Shown here piece by piece: positions 24,974 through 34,549 of a stretch of DNA of 37,148 bases (position 1 is the stretch's first letter; each line of letters begins with the position of its first letter). The stretch lies in the NCBI GenBank assembly GCA_006226545.1, contig SBGR01000039.1, positions 1 to 37,148 on the forward strand, in the 5' to 3' direction. A program made the translations under genes and the position numbers. This DNA comes from Bacteroidota bacterium. GTDB taxonomy: Bacteria > Bacteroidota > Bacteroidia > UBA8524. The notes under the pieces were generated by a model, which saw nothing but the letters and a program-made list of their open reading frames with translations, had not been told where the DNA came from and made no database searches.

Positions 24974-26347
24974 ATGAAAATCCGCTGGAACTATATCCGA
25001 TTCTATGAAAAAGTGATTTTTTGGGTAGGTGAAAAACTCACCCGTAATCAGTTTATCCTCTTGTCGGCTGTCTTTGTCGGGTTGAGCGCCGGAATTGCAG
25101 CCATCGCCTTGAAAACGGCAGTTCACTATGTACGGCAACTGATTTTGCTTCTCAGTGCTTACGACTGGCAGAACCTAGCCTACCTTCTCGGTCCACTGGT
25201 AGGTATACTCTGCACCGTGGCTTATATCCGCTACAGCTTGAAGGGCGATTTTGAGCGCGGTGTTGGTAGCGTCTTGTACGCCATCAAAAAGAAATACAGC
25301 TTGATTTCTCCGCACCGCATGTACTCTCACTTGATCAGTTCTTCTATAACGGTTGGACTCGGTGGATCTGCGGGATTGGAGTCGCCAATTGTAGTAACCG
25401 GGGCTGCCATTGGATCCAATTACGGTCGGGTTTACCGCTTAATACACAGAGAGCGGACCCTTATGTTGGCTTGTGGTGCTGCTGCCGGCATTGCGGCCGT
25501 ATTTAACGCTCCTATAGCCGGTGTCATATTCGCTCTAGAGGCTATTATGACTGAGGCTACCATCAGTGCCTTCATTCCGATTATCATCTCATCCGTTAGC
25601 GGAGCTTTGGTATCCATGATTGTGCTAAACGAAGAGATTCTGTTGTCGTACAAAGAGGCCCTCATCTTTGATTACCACAATGTTCCTTTGTATATCCTCT
25701 TTTCACTTTTTGCCGGTTGGGCTTCAGTAAACTACGGCCGAATGGCCTGGCATATCGAGAAGTTTCACCAGCGTTCCCGTTACAATGCTTGGTGGAAAGC
25801 GGTTCGTGGCGGATTGGTTGTAGCTTTGCTCATCTTTATGTTTCCAACGCTTTTTGGTGAAGGTTACGAGAGCATCAAAGACCTGATGCACGGCAGAGCC
25901 GATGCCATTTATGAGTCGAGCGTCTTTGCCCAATTTATCCAAGAAGAATGGATGGTATTGCTCTTTATTGGCTTTACCGGTTTCATCAAGGTTGTGGCCA
26001 CCAGTTTTACCCTGAGCAGCGGCGGTAATGGAGGTAACTTCGCTCCTTCTTTGTTTGTGGGATCGTATATGGGGTTCTTCTTTTCGCGTGCCGTAAACAT
26101 GACCGGCATAACGCACTTGAATGAATCGAATTTTGTGATTGTAGGTATGGCCGGACTTCTATCCGGAATCATGTATACGCCATTAACTGCAATCTTTCTT
26201 ATTGCTGAGCTTACCGGAGGATATGATCTAATGATTCCGATTATGCTGGTTTCGGCAGTGAGTTTTGCAATTGCCCGGAGTTTTGAGAAATACCCGGTAG
26301 ACAAACGCGGTTTGATGGAGCGTTTAGCAAAAGAGGAGGCCGAATAG
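24974..26347 (+). CDS. ClC-family chloride channel/antiporter
   Basis: 457 residues, polytopic, one ClC unit without a C-terminal CBS pair. The anion-path motifs are GLESP (with E136 at the gating glutamate position of the GxEGP motif) and GGNGGNFAPSLFVG. It resembles the Bacteroidota ClC group rather than the fluoride-specific CLC-F group. A Cl-/H+ exchange or channel function is likely; the mode cannot be decided. The ATG is supported by the candidate promoter. It is divergent from the P450 operon. Confidence 0.9.
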   Translation: MKIRWNYIRFYEKVIFWVGEKLTRNQFILLSAVFVGLSAGIAAIALKTAVHYVRQLILLLSAYDWQNLAYLLGPLVGILCTVAYIRYSLKGDFERGVGSVLYAIKKKYSLISPHRMYSHLISSSITVGLGGSAGLESPIVVTGAAIGSNYGRVYRLIHRERTLMLACGAAAGIAAVFNAPIAGVIFALEAIMTEATISAFIPIIISSVSGALVSMIVLNEEILLSYKEALIFDYHNVPLYILFSLFAGWASVNYGRMAWHIEKFHQRSRYNAWWKAVRGGLVVALLIFMFPTLFGEGYESIKDLMHGRADAIYESSVFAQFIQEEWMVLLFIGFTGFIKVVATSFTLSSGGNGGNFAPSLFVGSYMGFFFSRAVNMTGITHLNESNFVIVGMAGLLSGIMYTPLTAIFLIAELTGGYDLMIPIMLVSAVSFAIARSFEKYPVDKRGLMERLAKEEAE

Positions 26348-26352
26348 CCTCC
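26335..26352 (+). terminator. Possible terminator at the end of the ClC gene
   Basis: GGAGGC pairs with GCCTCC around CGAATA, straddling the ClC stop codon. No strong T-run follows, so terminator function is uncertain. Confidence 0.3.
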
Positions 26353-26381
26353 CCTTCAAATTCAACATATTTCACTTTCAC

Positions 26382-27596
26382 TTATGGGTTCTGAACCAAA
26401 AACGGATTGCTGTAACGCTTATCTGTGATGAGGTTATTGTCCGTTAGCGTATTCAAAAAGGCAATGAGGTTCACCTTGTCTTCCGTACTGAAATTCAGTC
26501 GTTTTACTTTGGTAGCGATTAAGTTACCGTTGGCATCCATTCGATGCTCTTTCAATCGTTCATCCAAGCTTGGGTGATTTTGCACTCCACTGCTGTAATG
26601 GTTTAACACTTCCTCCAAACTAGAGAATCGACCATCGTGCATATAAGGTGCCGTTAAAGCGATATTACGTAAACTTGGCACTTTGAAATGGCCGTCGCCA
26701 GTGGCTACCTCGCCCTTATTATTCGGTTTGGTATTCAATACATCTTGACGAATGCCCGCATCAGCATACTTCAGATCCAATCCAATATTGGCAAAATCGG
26801 CAATACTCGCTATGCCACTGCTTCCACCGCTGCCGCCATTGCCTCCCCAGCCACCTCCGCCAATTCCTCCACCGAAAACAGGGGAACTACCGGTGCTTAG
26901 GTTATTAAAATTAGAACCGCCATGGCAGTTAGTGCAACCTGAGCTATGAAATAAACTCAAACCCTTTTGAGCTGCCAATGAAAAATTGTCAATCGGCATT
27001 TGATCGAAGTCGGAATTGACGGAACGTATGTTTTGAATGAATGCGCTTAAAGCCACACCCATCCGTTGCTCCGTAATATCTTCTGTTCCAAAGGCTGATT
27101 TAAAAAGCGGAGCATAATAGGCTATGCCATTCAAACGTGTGATCAGTTGATCGATGTTTCCAAAGCCCATTTCCACCGAATGACGAATAGGATCAAGCAC
27201 CATATCGCTTAAATCGTTTTGGCGCATGTCCCAAAAATACTCCATCTTTTGTCGGGCGAAATTGAAAATAGGCGGGGTATTGCGTGAGGTTTTCCCTCCT
27301 ACAAAACCATCGCTAAAGCGTTTGCCGTCTGTAAAAGCTAATTCCTGTTGGTGGCAAGTGCCACAACTGGTTTCCCTGGAATACGACAAGGCTCTATCGT
27401 AGAATAGCACTCTACCCAATTGGGCTTGTAAGTCAGAACCCATATCATACTTGTATGGAGTGGCCGGAAGCACCGGCTCGGCAGAATAGGTATAGTTCAA
27501 ATCCATGCCGTCTAGAAGGCTGTCTTCACGTTGGCAGGCTTGGTAAATGAATACCGGACTGAGCAACAAACTGAGTACTACAATATTCTTTTTCAT
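26382..27596 (-). CDS. Diheme cytochrome c peroxidase lipoprotein (MauG/CcpA-like)
   Basis: 404 residues with a lipoprotein signal (Cys21). Two heme-c motifs are visible: C78-G-T-C81-H82 and C221-T-N-C224-H225. A glycine-rich loop (about 242-261) sits right after the second heme, and a Met in APYMHDGRF is the likely distal ligand. Such proteins reduce periplasmic H2O2 or carry out related oxidation. It follows the beta-barrel gene after 22 bp and appears co-transcribed, so it may be associated with the outer membrane. Confidence 0.9.
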   Translation of the reverse strand: MKKNIVVLSLLLSPVFIYQACQREDSLLDGMDLNYTYSAEPVLPATPYKYDMGSDLQAQLGRVLFYDRALSYSRETSCGTCHQQELAFTDGKRFSDGFVGGKTSRNTPPIFNFARQKMEYFWDMRQNDLSDMVLDPIRHSVEMGFGNIDQLITRLNGIAYYAPLFKSAFGTEDITEQRMGVALSAFIQNIRSVNSDFDQMPIDNFSLAAQKGLSLFHSSGCTNCHGGSNFNNLSTGSSPVFGGGIGGGGWGGNGGSGGSSGIASIADFANIGLDLKYADAGIRQDVLNTKPNNKGEVATGDGHFKVPSLRNIALTAPYMHDGRFSSLEEVLNHYSSGVQNHPSLDERLKEHRMDANGNLIATKVKRLNFSTEDKVNLIAFLNTLTDNNLITDKRYSNPFLVQNP

Positions 27597-27618
27597 GTTA
27601 ATCGGGGGTTAATGAAAC

Positions 27619-28323
27619 TTAGAATCGGACTATGAAATTGACAAAAGCGGGAGTGATAATTTGGGTACTGTTCAACGTGGTTTTGTTCACCTGAGGAATA
27701 TTATTGCCACTCTGGGAAATGGTTTCTGACGTGCCTTTCAGGTCATAAACACTAAGTTCAGTTCCCAAGGAAATGTGTTTATTGAAATTAAACTGCACAC
27801 CCAAAGCAAGGCCGGAACCTTCTGATTTCATTTTGGTATTGCTTTCAGTTGTAATGGTATTGTTTCCGGACTTAAAGGAGTTTTTGAATAAATCATTCGA
27901 CTCATTCACAACATAATCGTAGCCCAAATACACCACCCAATGTTTGTTAATGCGTTTTTGAGCCTCAATACCTACGCGAAAACGGTAGCTTAAGCTTTTG
28001 TTTTCATTGCTGGTTTTTTGAATGATGTTTTCACTGGAAGATTCCATTCGGGTATAACCAAGACCTGTACGTAGTCCGGCCGATTGAATAAAGCCCTTTT
28101 TGAACTGGTACAGTAGCTTGTAGTTTAAAGCATAAGGTGAACCAACAAAGCCTCCACCATTGAAGGTGAAATTCTGAATAAAAATAGTCGCATCAAGGCC
28201 AATTTGATGTTCTAAGAATTTCCTTTTGCTGCTGGTTTGGGAAGAATCTGATCCTTGGCTGAATGCCGTTGATACGGCAGATAAGAGGATAATACAGCTA
28301 AAAACAAGGCCTTTTAATTTCAT
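27619..28323 (-). CDS. Outer membrane beta-barrel protein
   Basis: 234 residues from the ATG at 28323. A cleavable signal peptide (hydrophobic residues 4-20, cut near SQG) is followed by alternating beta-strand segments and a C-terminal Phe (FVNFIVRF), as in small outer-membrane barrels. No conserved active site is visible. A longer frame starting at 28386 would hide the signal peptide. It lies 22 bp upstream of the diheme peroxidase and is probably in one operon with it. Confidence 0.75.
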   Translation of the reverse strand: MKLKGLVFSCIILLSAVSTAFSQGSDSSQTSSKRKFLEHQIGLDATIFIQNFTFNGGGFVGSPYALNYKLLYQFKKGFIQSAGLRTGLGYTRMESSSENIIQKTSNENKSLSYRFRVGIEAQKRINKHWVVYLGYDYVVNESNDLFKNSFKSGNNTITTESNTKMKSEGSGLALGVQFNFNKHISLGTELSVYDLKGTSETISQSGNNIPQVNKTTLNSTQIITPAFVNFIVRF

Positions 28324-28443
28324 AGGTACAGGTAAATTAGTTATAAATCGGTAAACACAATAGCCCAAACGGGAGTATTCGACCAAAGTCGATGAACTGC
28401 CTATGCAACGGATTTACCTTACCTAAAGTTGCCTTGTTGCGAT

Positions 28444-29514
28444 TTAAAACAACATAAGCTGGTCTTTTTTCATGCGCACAAATTGACTTGTATCGAGTTG
28501 ACGCTTAGGAGCATGGGGAAAATATTGTTTTTTGGCTTGACTGAACATATCCTGCAATTGTTGAGCGTATACCCCTTCGCCCATCATCCGAACTCCAATG
28601 CGCGAGTCGTTCAATTTACCTCCGTGTAGCGACTTCACTTGGTTCAGTATTTTTTCTGCTCGATCAGGGAAATGCAATCGCGCCCAATCTTCAAACAATT
28701 CACCTATGGCTCCGTTCAAACGCACAACCAGAAAGTTAATCGACTCCGCTCCTGCTTTGGCTACGGTTTCGCTCAGTTCAAATACCTCATGACTGTTGAG
28801 CGATGGAATAACGGGCGCCATCATCACCCCAACCGGAATACCTGCTTCTGTTAAGGTTTCAATGGTTTTTAGTTTCGATTTCACCGAAGACGTTCTGGGT
28901 TCCATCTTTCTGCGCAGGTCTTCTTGCAAGGTGGTGAAGCTGATATGCACTTTCACCAAATTGAGCTTAGCAAGTTCTTTCAGGATGTCTATGTCGCGTA
29001 AGATGAGTGAGTTTTTAGTGATGAGCCCAACGGGATGCCTGAAATCGAGCAATACTTCCAGCATTTGTCGGGTAACTTGAAACTTGCGTTCGGCGGGTTG
29101 GTAACAGTCGGTATTACCTGAAAACATGATACTTTGCGGTTCCCACTTACCGTTGCTTAATTCCTTTCTTAAGAGCGATGCCGCATTGGTCTTCACCAAT
29201 ACTTTTTGCTCGAAGTCGGTGCCGGCGCTATACCCCCAATAGTTATGGGTGTTTCGTGCATAACAATAGATGCAGCCGTGTTCGCAGCCTTGGTAGGGAT
29301 TCATGCTCCACGAGAGGCCAATATCCGGACTATCCACTTTGTTCAATATGCTTTTGGGAAATACCTCGATGTATTCCGATGGAATCTTCTCATCCATGTC
29401 TTCTTGTTCGTCTATGCCTTCCCAGAATTCCTTGACTTTTTCAAGTTTATCGAATGGATTCTTTGAATTCACTTGAGCTCCTCGCCCTTTGATTACTTTA
29501 CTTGCCTCTGTCAT
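28444..29514 (-). CDS. Radical SAM protein, PA0069/SplB-like
   Basis: 356 residues. The radical SAM cluster motif is C77-x3-C81-x2-C84 (GCEHGCIYCYARNTHNYWG), with the GTDFE and SGNTDCYQPAE segments typical of the PA0069 group, relatives of spore photoproduct lyase (SplB). Such enzymes make a 5'-deoxyadenosyl radical; SplB uses it to repair UV-damaged thymine dimers. The start overlaps the dnaE2-like stop by 4 nt (ATGA). Together with the mutagenesis polymerases this suggests DNA lesion repair, but the substrate of PA0069-type enzymes has not been fixed to my knowledge. Confidence 0.85.
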   Translation of the reverse strand: MTEASKVIKGRGAQVNSKNPFDKLEKVKEFWEGIDEQEDMDEKIPSEYIEVFPKSILNKVDSPDIGLSWSMNPYQGCEHGCIYCYARNTHNYWGYSAGTDFEQKVLVKTNAASLLRKELSNGKWEPQSIMFSGNTDCYQPAERKFQVTRQMLEVLLDFRHPVGLITKNSLILRDIDILKELAKLNLVKVHISFTTLQEDLRRKMEPRTSSVKSKLKTIETLTEAGIPVGVMMAPVIPSLNSHEVFELSETVAKAGAESINFLVVRLNGAIGELFEDWARLHFPDRAEKILNQVKSLHGGKLNDSRIGVRMMGEGVYAQQLQDMFSQAKKQYFPHAPKRQLDTSQFVRMKKDQLMLF

Positions 29515-32507
29515 GATGCCAATTGTTTCGATTGATATTCCAAATTGCGCTTCACCTCACTGTAGCGCGGGTCGCTGATGGTTTTGAGCTTGCGCAGGGC
29601 GCTCACCTCCAGCATGTAAAATCCAAATTCTTCTACCACCTTGCCGGTCACGCCATAAACTGCTCTACCGCGAAACGGAAAACGGGCCGCAATCTCGGGG
29701 AAATGAACCGTGTCAAAGAAGTGTCCGGCCCTGTCTATGAAGGTTCCGAAGTTCATTCTATCCCCTTTGGTGGTCGCTGTATCCTTCACGGTGACTAGGT
29801 AGCCATAAACGCAAATTGTTTTACCTAAAAAGCGATGTAAATCGTTTGATACTAATGCATTATCCGGTTCTTCATCCAGGATATAAAAAGGGTTACACAG
29901 CGGGAATCCCAATAACTCAATCTGGTCAAAGGCCTCTTCCAATTCACTGTGTGGCAGCTTGGGTATTTTAAATTCTTTTGTTCGAGCCTTGAATAGCTGA
30001 AGGGTCTCCGGGGCGGGCTTCGATGGACTATAACGCAGGTGTGCCTGCCAAAGCAATTCCTTTTTAGCGATGCCAGAAAAGCGAAAGCCGTCCATGCGGA
30101 TAAACAGGCTCAATTGCTCCAAGCCTAGGCTCGGCAAGCGGTCCATGAAATCGTTTAAATCGCTAAAAGGACCGTTCACATCACGTTCTTCCAGCATGCG
30201 CATGGCGGTATCAGTTTCCAAGCCGGCCACGTGCATCCAGCCGAGGTAAATGTCTTTCCCGTAAATAGCGGTAGGGTAATCGCTGCGGTTAACGCAAGGC
30301 GCGTGAATCTGTCCGCCCTCCATCCTAGCCTCGTGCACATAAAACTCGGTGGAATAGAATCCCCCGAAATTATTAATCGTAGCCACCATATACTCCAGCG
30401 GGTAATAGGCTTTGAGAAAGAGGCTCTGGTAACTCTCTACCGCATAGGAAGCAGAATGCCCTTTAGCGAAGGCGTAACCGGCAAAACTGGAAATCTGTCG
30501 CCATACCTCCCTGCTCATCTCATCGCTATAGCCCTTGGCTTTGCAGTTATCAAAAAACTGCTGTTCCACCTTCTGAAACTCTTCTCTGGAGCGGTATTTT
30601 CCACTCATCGCTCTACGCAATACATCGGCTTCTGCCAGGCTGAGTCCGGCGAAATAATGCGCTACCTTGATTACGTCTTCCTGGTAAACCATCACCCCGT
30701 AGGTCTCTGGCATAATGTCGAGCATCACCGGATGGGCGTCTTTGCGTTTCTCCGGAAAGCGATGGCGGGCAATGTATTCGCGCATCATGCCCGACTTGCT
30801 CACACCCGGCCTAATGATGGAGCTGGCGGCTACCAGGCCCAGATAATCGTCGACACGCAGCTTCTTCAACAGCATACGCATGGCCGGCGACTCCACGTAA
30901 AAGCAGCCTATGGCCTTGCCTTCACGTAACAGGGCTTTTACCTGCTCGTCTTGTTTGAAGCGTTTGATATCGTGGATATCAATAGGATCCAAATCCGGGT
31001 GATTCCGCCTAACCAGCTCCACCCCGTCTTTGACCTTGCTTAACCCTCGCTGACTCAGAATATCGAACTTAAAGAGTCCTAAGTCCTCCGCCACCACCAT
31101 GTCGAATTGTGTGGTAGGAAAGCCTTTGGGCGGCATAAAGGTGGAGCAGTAATAGTGGATAGGCCTTTCGCTAATTACAATACCACTGGAGTGGATGCTC
31201 AGGTGCGAAGGAAGTCCTTGGATACGTGTACCGTAGCGCAAAACAAGGTCGGTGATGTGATCCGGCTTACGGCTTTCCAATCGCCCTCTCGACAGCTCAT
31301 CAATCTCGTGTTTGGGTAAGCCAAAGACCTTACCCAGCTCACGCACCACAGCCCTAAACTGGAAGGTGCTGTAAGCGCCCAACAAGGTAACCTGAGGGAA
31401 ACGATGGAAGATATAGGAGGTGATGTTCTCTCGGTCAGTCCAGGAGAAATCCACGTCGAAATCGGGCGGATTCTGCCGGTAAAGGTTGATGAATCGCTCA
31501 AAATACAGATCCAGTTCAATGGGGTCTACATCGGTGATACGCAGCAGATAGGCCACCACGCTGTTGGCACCGCTGCCCCTTCCCACATAGAAGAAATTCT
31601 TGTTACGCGCATAGCGAACAATGTCCCAATTGATGAGAAAATACGAGAGAAACCCCTTCTGCTCAATGATTTCTAGCTCCCGTTCTATGCGGGTATAGAT
31701 ACGTTCATCCGGATTGGGATAGCGGTAAGGCAGTCCTTCCCTGCACAGCTTTCTGATCAGCTCTTTGTCTTCCGCCACCGAGTCGGTATAGGTTTTCTGG
31801 TTGTGGTTTTCGCCACTTTCGCCAAAATCGAATTCCACTGCACAGGCCTCGTGCAACTTTTCGGTATTGCTTAGCAGCCAGGGTAAATCGGATAAAGCCT
31901 TTTCCAGCCAAGCCTTGCCCACAAAGACATCCGTATCGGAGCCTTCTTCGTGTTTGGGCAATTTACTGAGCAAGGTATTTTGATCTATAGCCCGCAGCAA
32001 GCGGTGGCTATTGAAGTCTTTGCGGTTTCTAAAACTGCCCTGATGCCAGAGCACCAGCTTATGGCGTTGCTTCAGCCAAGGTGAGAAACGCAGCTTATTC
32101 AGCTCATCTAGGCGAACCCCGATGTATTCGTTTTCTTCCAGCGGTTCCGGTTCTCTAAATTTAGCGAAAGGATACACCACCAAGGTATGCGGCAAGGGAA
32201 CGGCCTTGCGTGGAATGGGCAGGTGTTGGTGCAGGTGAAAAGCGAGGTAATCGTTCAGGTTTTTATAGCCTTCCTTGTTGCAGGCTAAGGCGATAAAACA
32301 GGGATCAGCGCTATTGCGGAAATCGATGCCCAGCACCGGCGCTATACCGTATTTGGGTGCCAAGCGAACGAAGTCGGCACAGGCCGAAGTATTGTTGATA
32401 TCGGTCAGTGCAGCCCGTTCATAGCCCTGAGCCTGCAGCAGGCGCAGCAGTTCTTCCGGTGCAAGAATGCCGTACTTAAGGCTATATGAACTGTGTACTG
32501 ATAACAT
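29511..32507 (-). CDS. dnaE2: DnaE2-type error-prone DNA polymerase III alpha subunit
   Basis: 998 residues, shorter than replicative DnaE (about 1160 or more). Order of parts: N-terminal PHP domain (HSSYSLKYG at 5-13), C-family palm with the catalytic aspartates D351 and D353 in PDFDVDF, helix-hairpin-helix region, and a C-terminal OB-fold (about 880-970). It is placed directly behind a Y-family polymerase and a LexA-like repressor, the layout of mutagenesis cassettes, so it most likely performs translesion synthesis. A strong AGGAGGT Shine-Dalgarno lies just before the ATG. The gene abuts the polymerase IV stop with no gap. Confidence 0.88.
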   Translation of the reverse strand: MLSVHSSYSLKYGILAPEELLRLLQAQGYERAALTDINNTSACADFVRLAPKYGIAPVLGIDFRNSADPCFIALACNKEGYKNLNDYLAFHLHQHLPIPRKAVPLPHTLVVYPFAKFREPEPLEENEYIGVRLDELNKLRFSPWLKQRHKLVLWHQGSFRNRKDFNSHRLLRAIDQNTLLSKLPKHEEGSDTDVFVGKAWLEKALSDLPWLLSNTEKLHEACAVEFDFGESGENHNQKTYTDSVAEDKELIRKLCREGLPYRYPNPDERIYTRIERELEIIEQKGFLSYFLINWDIVRYARNKNFFYVGRGSGANSVVAYLLRITDVDPIELDLYFERFINLYRQNPPDFDVDFSWTDRENITSYIFHRFPQVTLLGAYSTFQFRAVVRELGKVFGLPKHEIDELSRGRLESRKPDHITDLVLRYGTRIQGLPSHLSIHSSGIVISERPIHYYCSTFMPPKGFPTTQFDMVVAEDLGLFKFDILSQRGLSKVKDGVELVRRNHPDLDPIDIHDIKRFKQDEQVKALLREGKAIGCFYVESPAMRMLLKKLRVDDYLGLVAASSIIRPGVSKSGMMREYIARHRFPEKRKDAHPVMLDIMPETYGVMVYQEDVIKVAHYFAGLSLAEADVLRRAMSGKYRSREEFQKVEQQFFDNCKAKGYSDEMSREVWRQISSFAGYAFAKGHSASYAVESYQSLFLKAYYPLEYMVATINNFGGFYSTEFYVHEARMEGGQIHAPCVNRSDYPTAIYGKDIYLGWMHVAGLETDTAMRMLEERDVNGPFSDLNDFMDRLPSLGLEQLSLFIRMDGFRFSGIAKKELLWQAHLRYSPSKPAPETLQLFKARTKEFKIPKLPHSELEEAFDQIELLGFPLCNPFYILDEEPDNALVSNDLHRFLGKTICVYGYLVTVKDTATTKGDRMNFGTFIDRAGHFFDTVHFPEIAARFPFRGRAVYGVTGKVVEEFGFYMLEVSALRKLKTISDPRYSEVKRNLEYQSKQLAS

Positions 32508-33722
32508 CTATGACCTCCTATTGGCTAACAATGGCGCCGCGTCGCCCGTAAAGGGATTTCCCCTACCGATGCTCCGCGCCTGTATGCCCGAAGCCCGCAT
32601 CACCGAGCGGTCGCCAAAACGATTTCGAATCTTGTCCATGGCTTGGTACAGGTTGATAAGCTCCTCGTTGTCTGAAAAGAGGTCCATCTGGTAAGAGCCT
32701 GTCACCAAACTGCTCAGTCTAACCCCTATCAAGCGCACCAGCAATCGCTTATTGTACAAGCGATCAAAGAGCTCCAGCACCTTCGGAATCAAAACGTGAT
32801 CGGCTGAGGAATATGGAATATGGGCCTGCAGCGTATAGGTATTAAAATCGGAGTAGCGCACTTTCACGGTAACGCAAGCGCAGACCTTATTGCCGCGCCG
32901 CAGCTGGAAAGCCAAGTTTTCTGCCATGGCCGTGAGTATGCCTTTCAGCTTCGCTACATCAATGGTATCGCGGTCGAACGTGCGTTCGGTGGAGATGGAT
33001 TTGCGTTCGGTATACGGAATCACCGGACTCGTATCCACGCCATTGGCTTTTTTCCAGAGGAGGAGTCCGTTTTTACCCAAGACCTTTTCGAGCATTTCCG
33101 GCTGCATCTGTTGCAGGGTGCGGATTTGCTTCACACCGAGGTTACTCAGCAACTGGTAGGTTTTATCGCCCACCATGGGAATCTTTTTGATCGATAGCGG
33201 AGCGAGAAAGGCTTTTTCCAAGCCGGTATCTACCTTAATCTGGTTATTGGGCTTAGCCTCTCCGGTGGCCACCTTGGAGACGGTTTTGTTTTGCGAAAGC
33301 CCAAAGGAAATGGGCAATCCGGTTTCTTTGATGATACGCTTCCGCGATTCTGAAGCCATCTTCAAGCAACCAAAGAAGCGGTCCATGCCGCTCAGGTCCA
33401 CGTAAAACTCATCGATGGAGGTCTTCTCGTAAAGCGGAAAGCTCTCTTTGATGATATCCGTGACCATGGCCGAGTACTTCATGTAATTGGAGGAGTTGCC
33501 ACGTATGACAATGCCTTCCGGACAAAGCTGTCGGGCCATCTTCATGCTCATACCTGAGTGCACACCAAAGCTTCGGGCCTCGTAGCTGCACGAAGCCACC
33601 ACCCCACGGTCGCTGGTGCCACCTAGCAGAATAGGTTTGCCTTCTAGGCGACTATCGAGCAAACGCTCTACCGACACGAAGAAGGTGTCAAGGTCCATGT
33701 GCATAATTGAACGGGCTGGCAT
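32508..33722 (-). CDS. dinB: Y-family DNA polymerase (DinB/UmuC-like)
   Basis: 404 residues. The metal ligands are D10 and D12 (MDLDTFF, with steric-gate Phe) and D104-E105 (SIDEFYVDL), so the polymerase is probably active, unlike ImuB proteins that lost catalysis. A beta-clamp-binding motif QMDLF is at 345-349, in the middle of the C-terminal tail. The gene is between a LexA-like repressor (11 bp gap) and dnaE2 (no gap). Its last codons (AGG AGG) form the dnaE2 Shine-Dalgarno, so the two are translationally coupled. Confidence 0.88.
   Translation of the reverse strand: MPARSIMHMDLDTFFVSVERLLDSRLEGKPILLGGTSDRGVVASCSYEARSFGVHSGMSMKMARQLCPEGIVIRGNSSNYMKYSAMVTDIIKESFPLYEKTSIDEFYVDLSGMDRFFGCLKMASESRKRIIKETGLPISFGLSQNKTVSKVATGEAKPNNQIKVDTGLEKAFLAPLSIKKIPMVGDKTYQLLSNLGVKQIRTLQQMQPEMLEKVLGKNGLLLWKKANGVDTSPVIPYTERKSISTERTFDRDTIDVAKLKGILTAMAENLAFQLRRGNKVCACVTVKVRYSDFNTYTLQAHIPYSSADHVLIPKVLELFDRLYNKRLLVRLIGVRLSSLVTGSYQMDLFSDNEELINLYQAMDKIRNRFGDRSVMRASGIQARSIGRGNPFTGDAAPLLANRRS
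32513..32519 (-). promoter_or_regulatory. Strong Shine-Dalgarno of dnaE2 inside the dinB 3' end
   Basis: The minus strand reads AGGAGGT a few bases before the dnaE2 ATG, formed by the Arg-Arg codons at the end of the Y-family polymerase. Such a full Shine-Dalgarno is uncommon in Bacteroidota. Confidence 0.7.
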
Positions 33723-33733
33723 GCTAGGCGTAC

Positions 33734-34528
33734 TTATTTGCTAATTTTCTTATTGATGTCTTTCACCTCTTGCTGCAAGCTCATCAGCGCCTGCAAGATG
33801 GTATTGGGTGCCAGCGGCATTGCTCCGGCTTCGGGCAATTGCAAGCTGATATAGCCTATGGCCTTCCAGACCTCGGCAATCATCTCGGCATCCACGCTAT
33901 AAGGTTTGTATTCCGGGTTATCGGATTTCAGAATGAGCTCTCCTTGCTTCAAGCGATTAAGCACACGTTTGTAGACCACGCCTTCATCGCGGGTAACCAA
34001 GATATAGCACTGCTCGTCTTTGATGTCGTGCCAGTCTTGCACGTATTCTGTAATGATATAGGAGCCATCCGGTATAGGCTGCATGCTATCCCCTTTGATC
34101 TGAAACAAACGGTAGCTGCGCTGTTTGCCTAACTCCTGAATGGGTAAAGTAAAAGATGGCAGACTGCGGATATAGTCCACATCGCTAAAACCTTCCAAAT
34201 AACCGGCTGCCGCTTTAACCGGCACCAATACGATGCGCTCCTTCTCTTCTGAATCTACCGCCACCGGCAAGATACGTAGCGATTTACCACTGGCATCTGC
34301 CGCCATAGCCTTGCCTCCTTTTTCCAATTCGCGGTGCAAAAGCTCGTCTAAACTGCAGCGGAAATAATGTGCCATCAACTGCAAAACAGCCAGCTTAGGC
34401 TCCGCTCTGCCCTCCTCATATGAACCCAAAGCTGCGCGATTGATGCCCAAACGATTCGATAACTCCTCTTGAGTTAAGCCCTGCTCTTTTCGTAAATACT
34501 TGATATTCTGTGCTAAATAGTGAGACAT
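33734..34528 (-). CDS. LexA-like XRE-S24 repressor of the mutagenesis cassette
   Basis: 264 residues. An N-terminal XRE-type helix-turn-helix (about 5-60) is joined to a LexA/S24 peptidase domain. The autocleavage site A108-G109, nucleophile Ser148 (GDSMQP) and general base Lys187 (VVYKRV) are all present, so RecA-stimulated self-cleavage is expected. The C-terminal 25 residues form a coiled-coil-like tail. It lies first in the operon and paired operator-like dyads sit in front of it, so it probably represses itself and the polymerases until DNA damage occurs. Prophage repressors have the same layout, but no phage genes are near. Confidence 0.88.
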   Translation of the reverse strand: MSHYLAQNIKYLRKEQGLTQEELSNRLGINRAALGSYEEGRAEPKLAVLQLMAHYFRCSLDELLHRELEKGGKAMAADASGKSLRILPVAVDSEEKERIVLVPVKAAAGYLEGFSDVDYIRSLPSFTLPIQELGKQRSYRLFQIKGDSMQPIPDGSYIITEYVQDWHDIKDEQCYILVTRDEGVVYKRVLNRLKQGELILKSDNPEYKPYSVDAEMIAEVWKAIGYISLQLPEAGAMPLAPNTILQALMSLQQEVKDINKKISK

Positions 34529-34549
34529 AATCCCCTTGTTTTCTCTTTG

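Noticed and set aside
30231..30929. 232-residue plus-strand open frame inside dnaE2
   Set aside because: Antisense shadow of the conserved polymerase coding region; no recognisable motif or start signal.
33734..34528. Prophage cI-type repressor
   Set aside because: Layout is compatible, but the operon carries polymerases and no phage structural, integrase or lysis genes are nearby.
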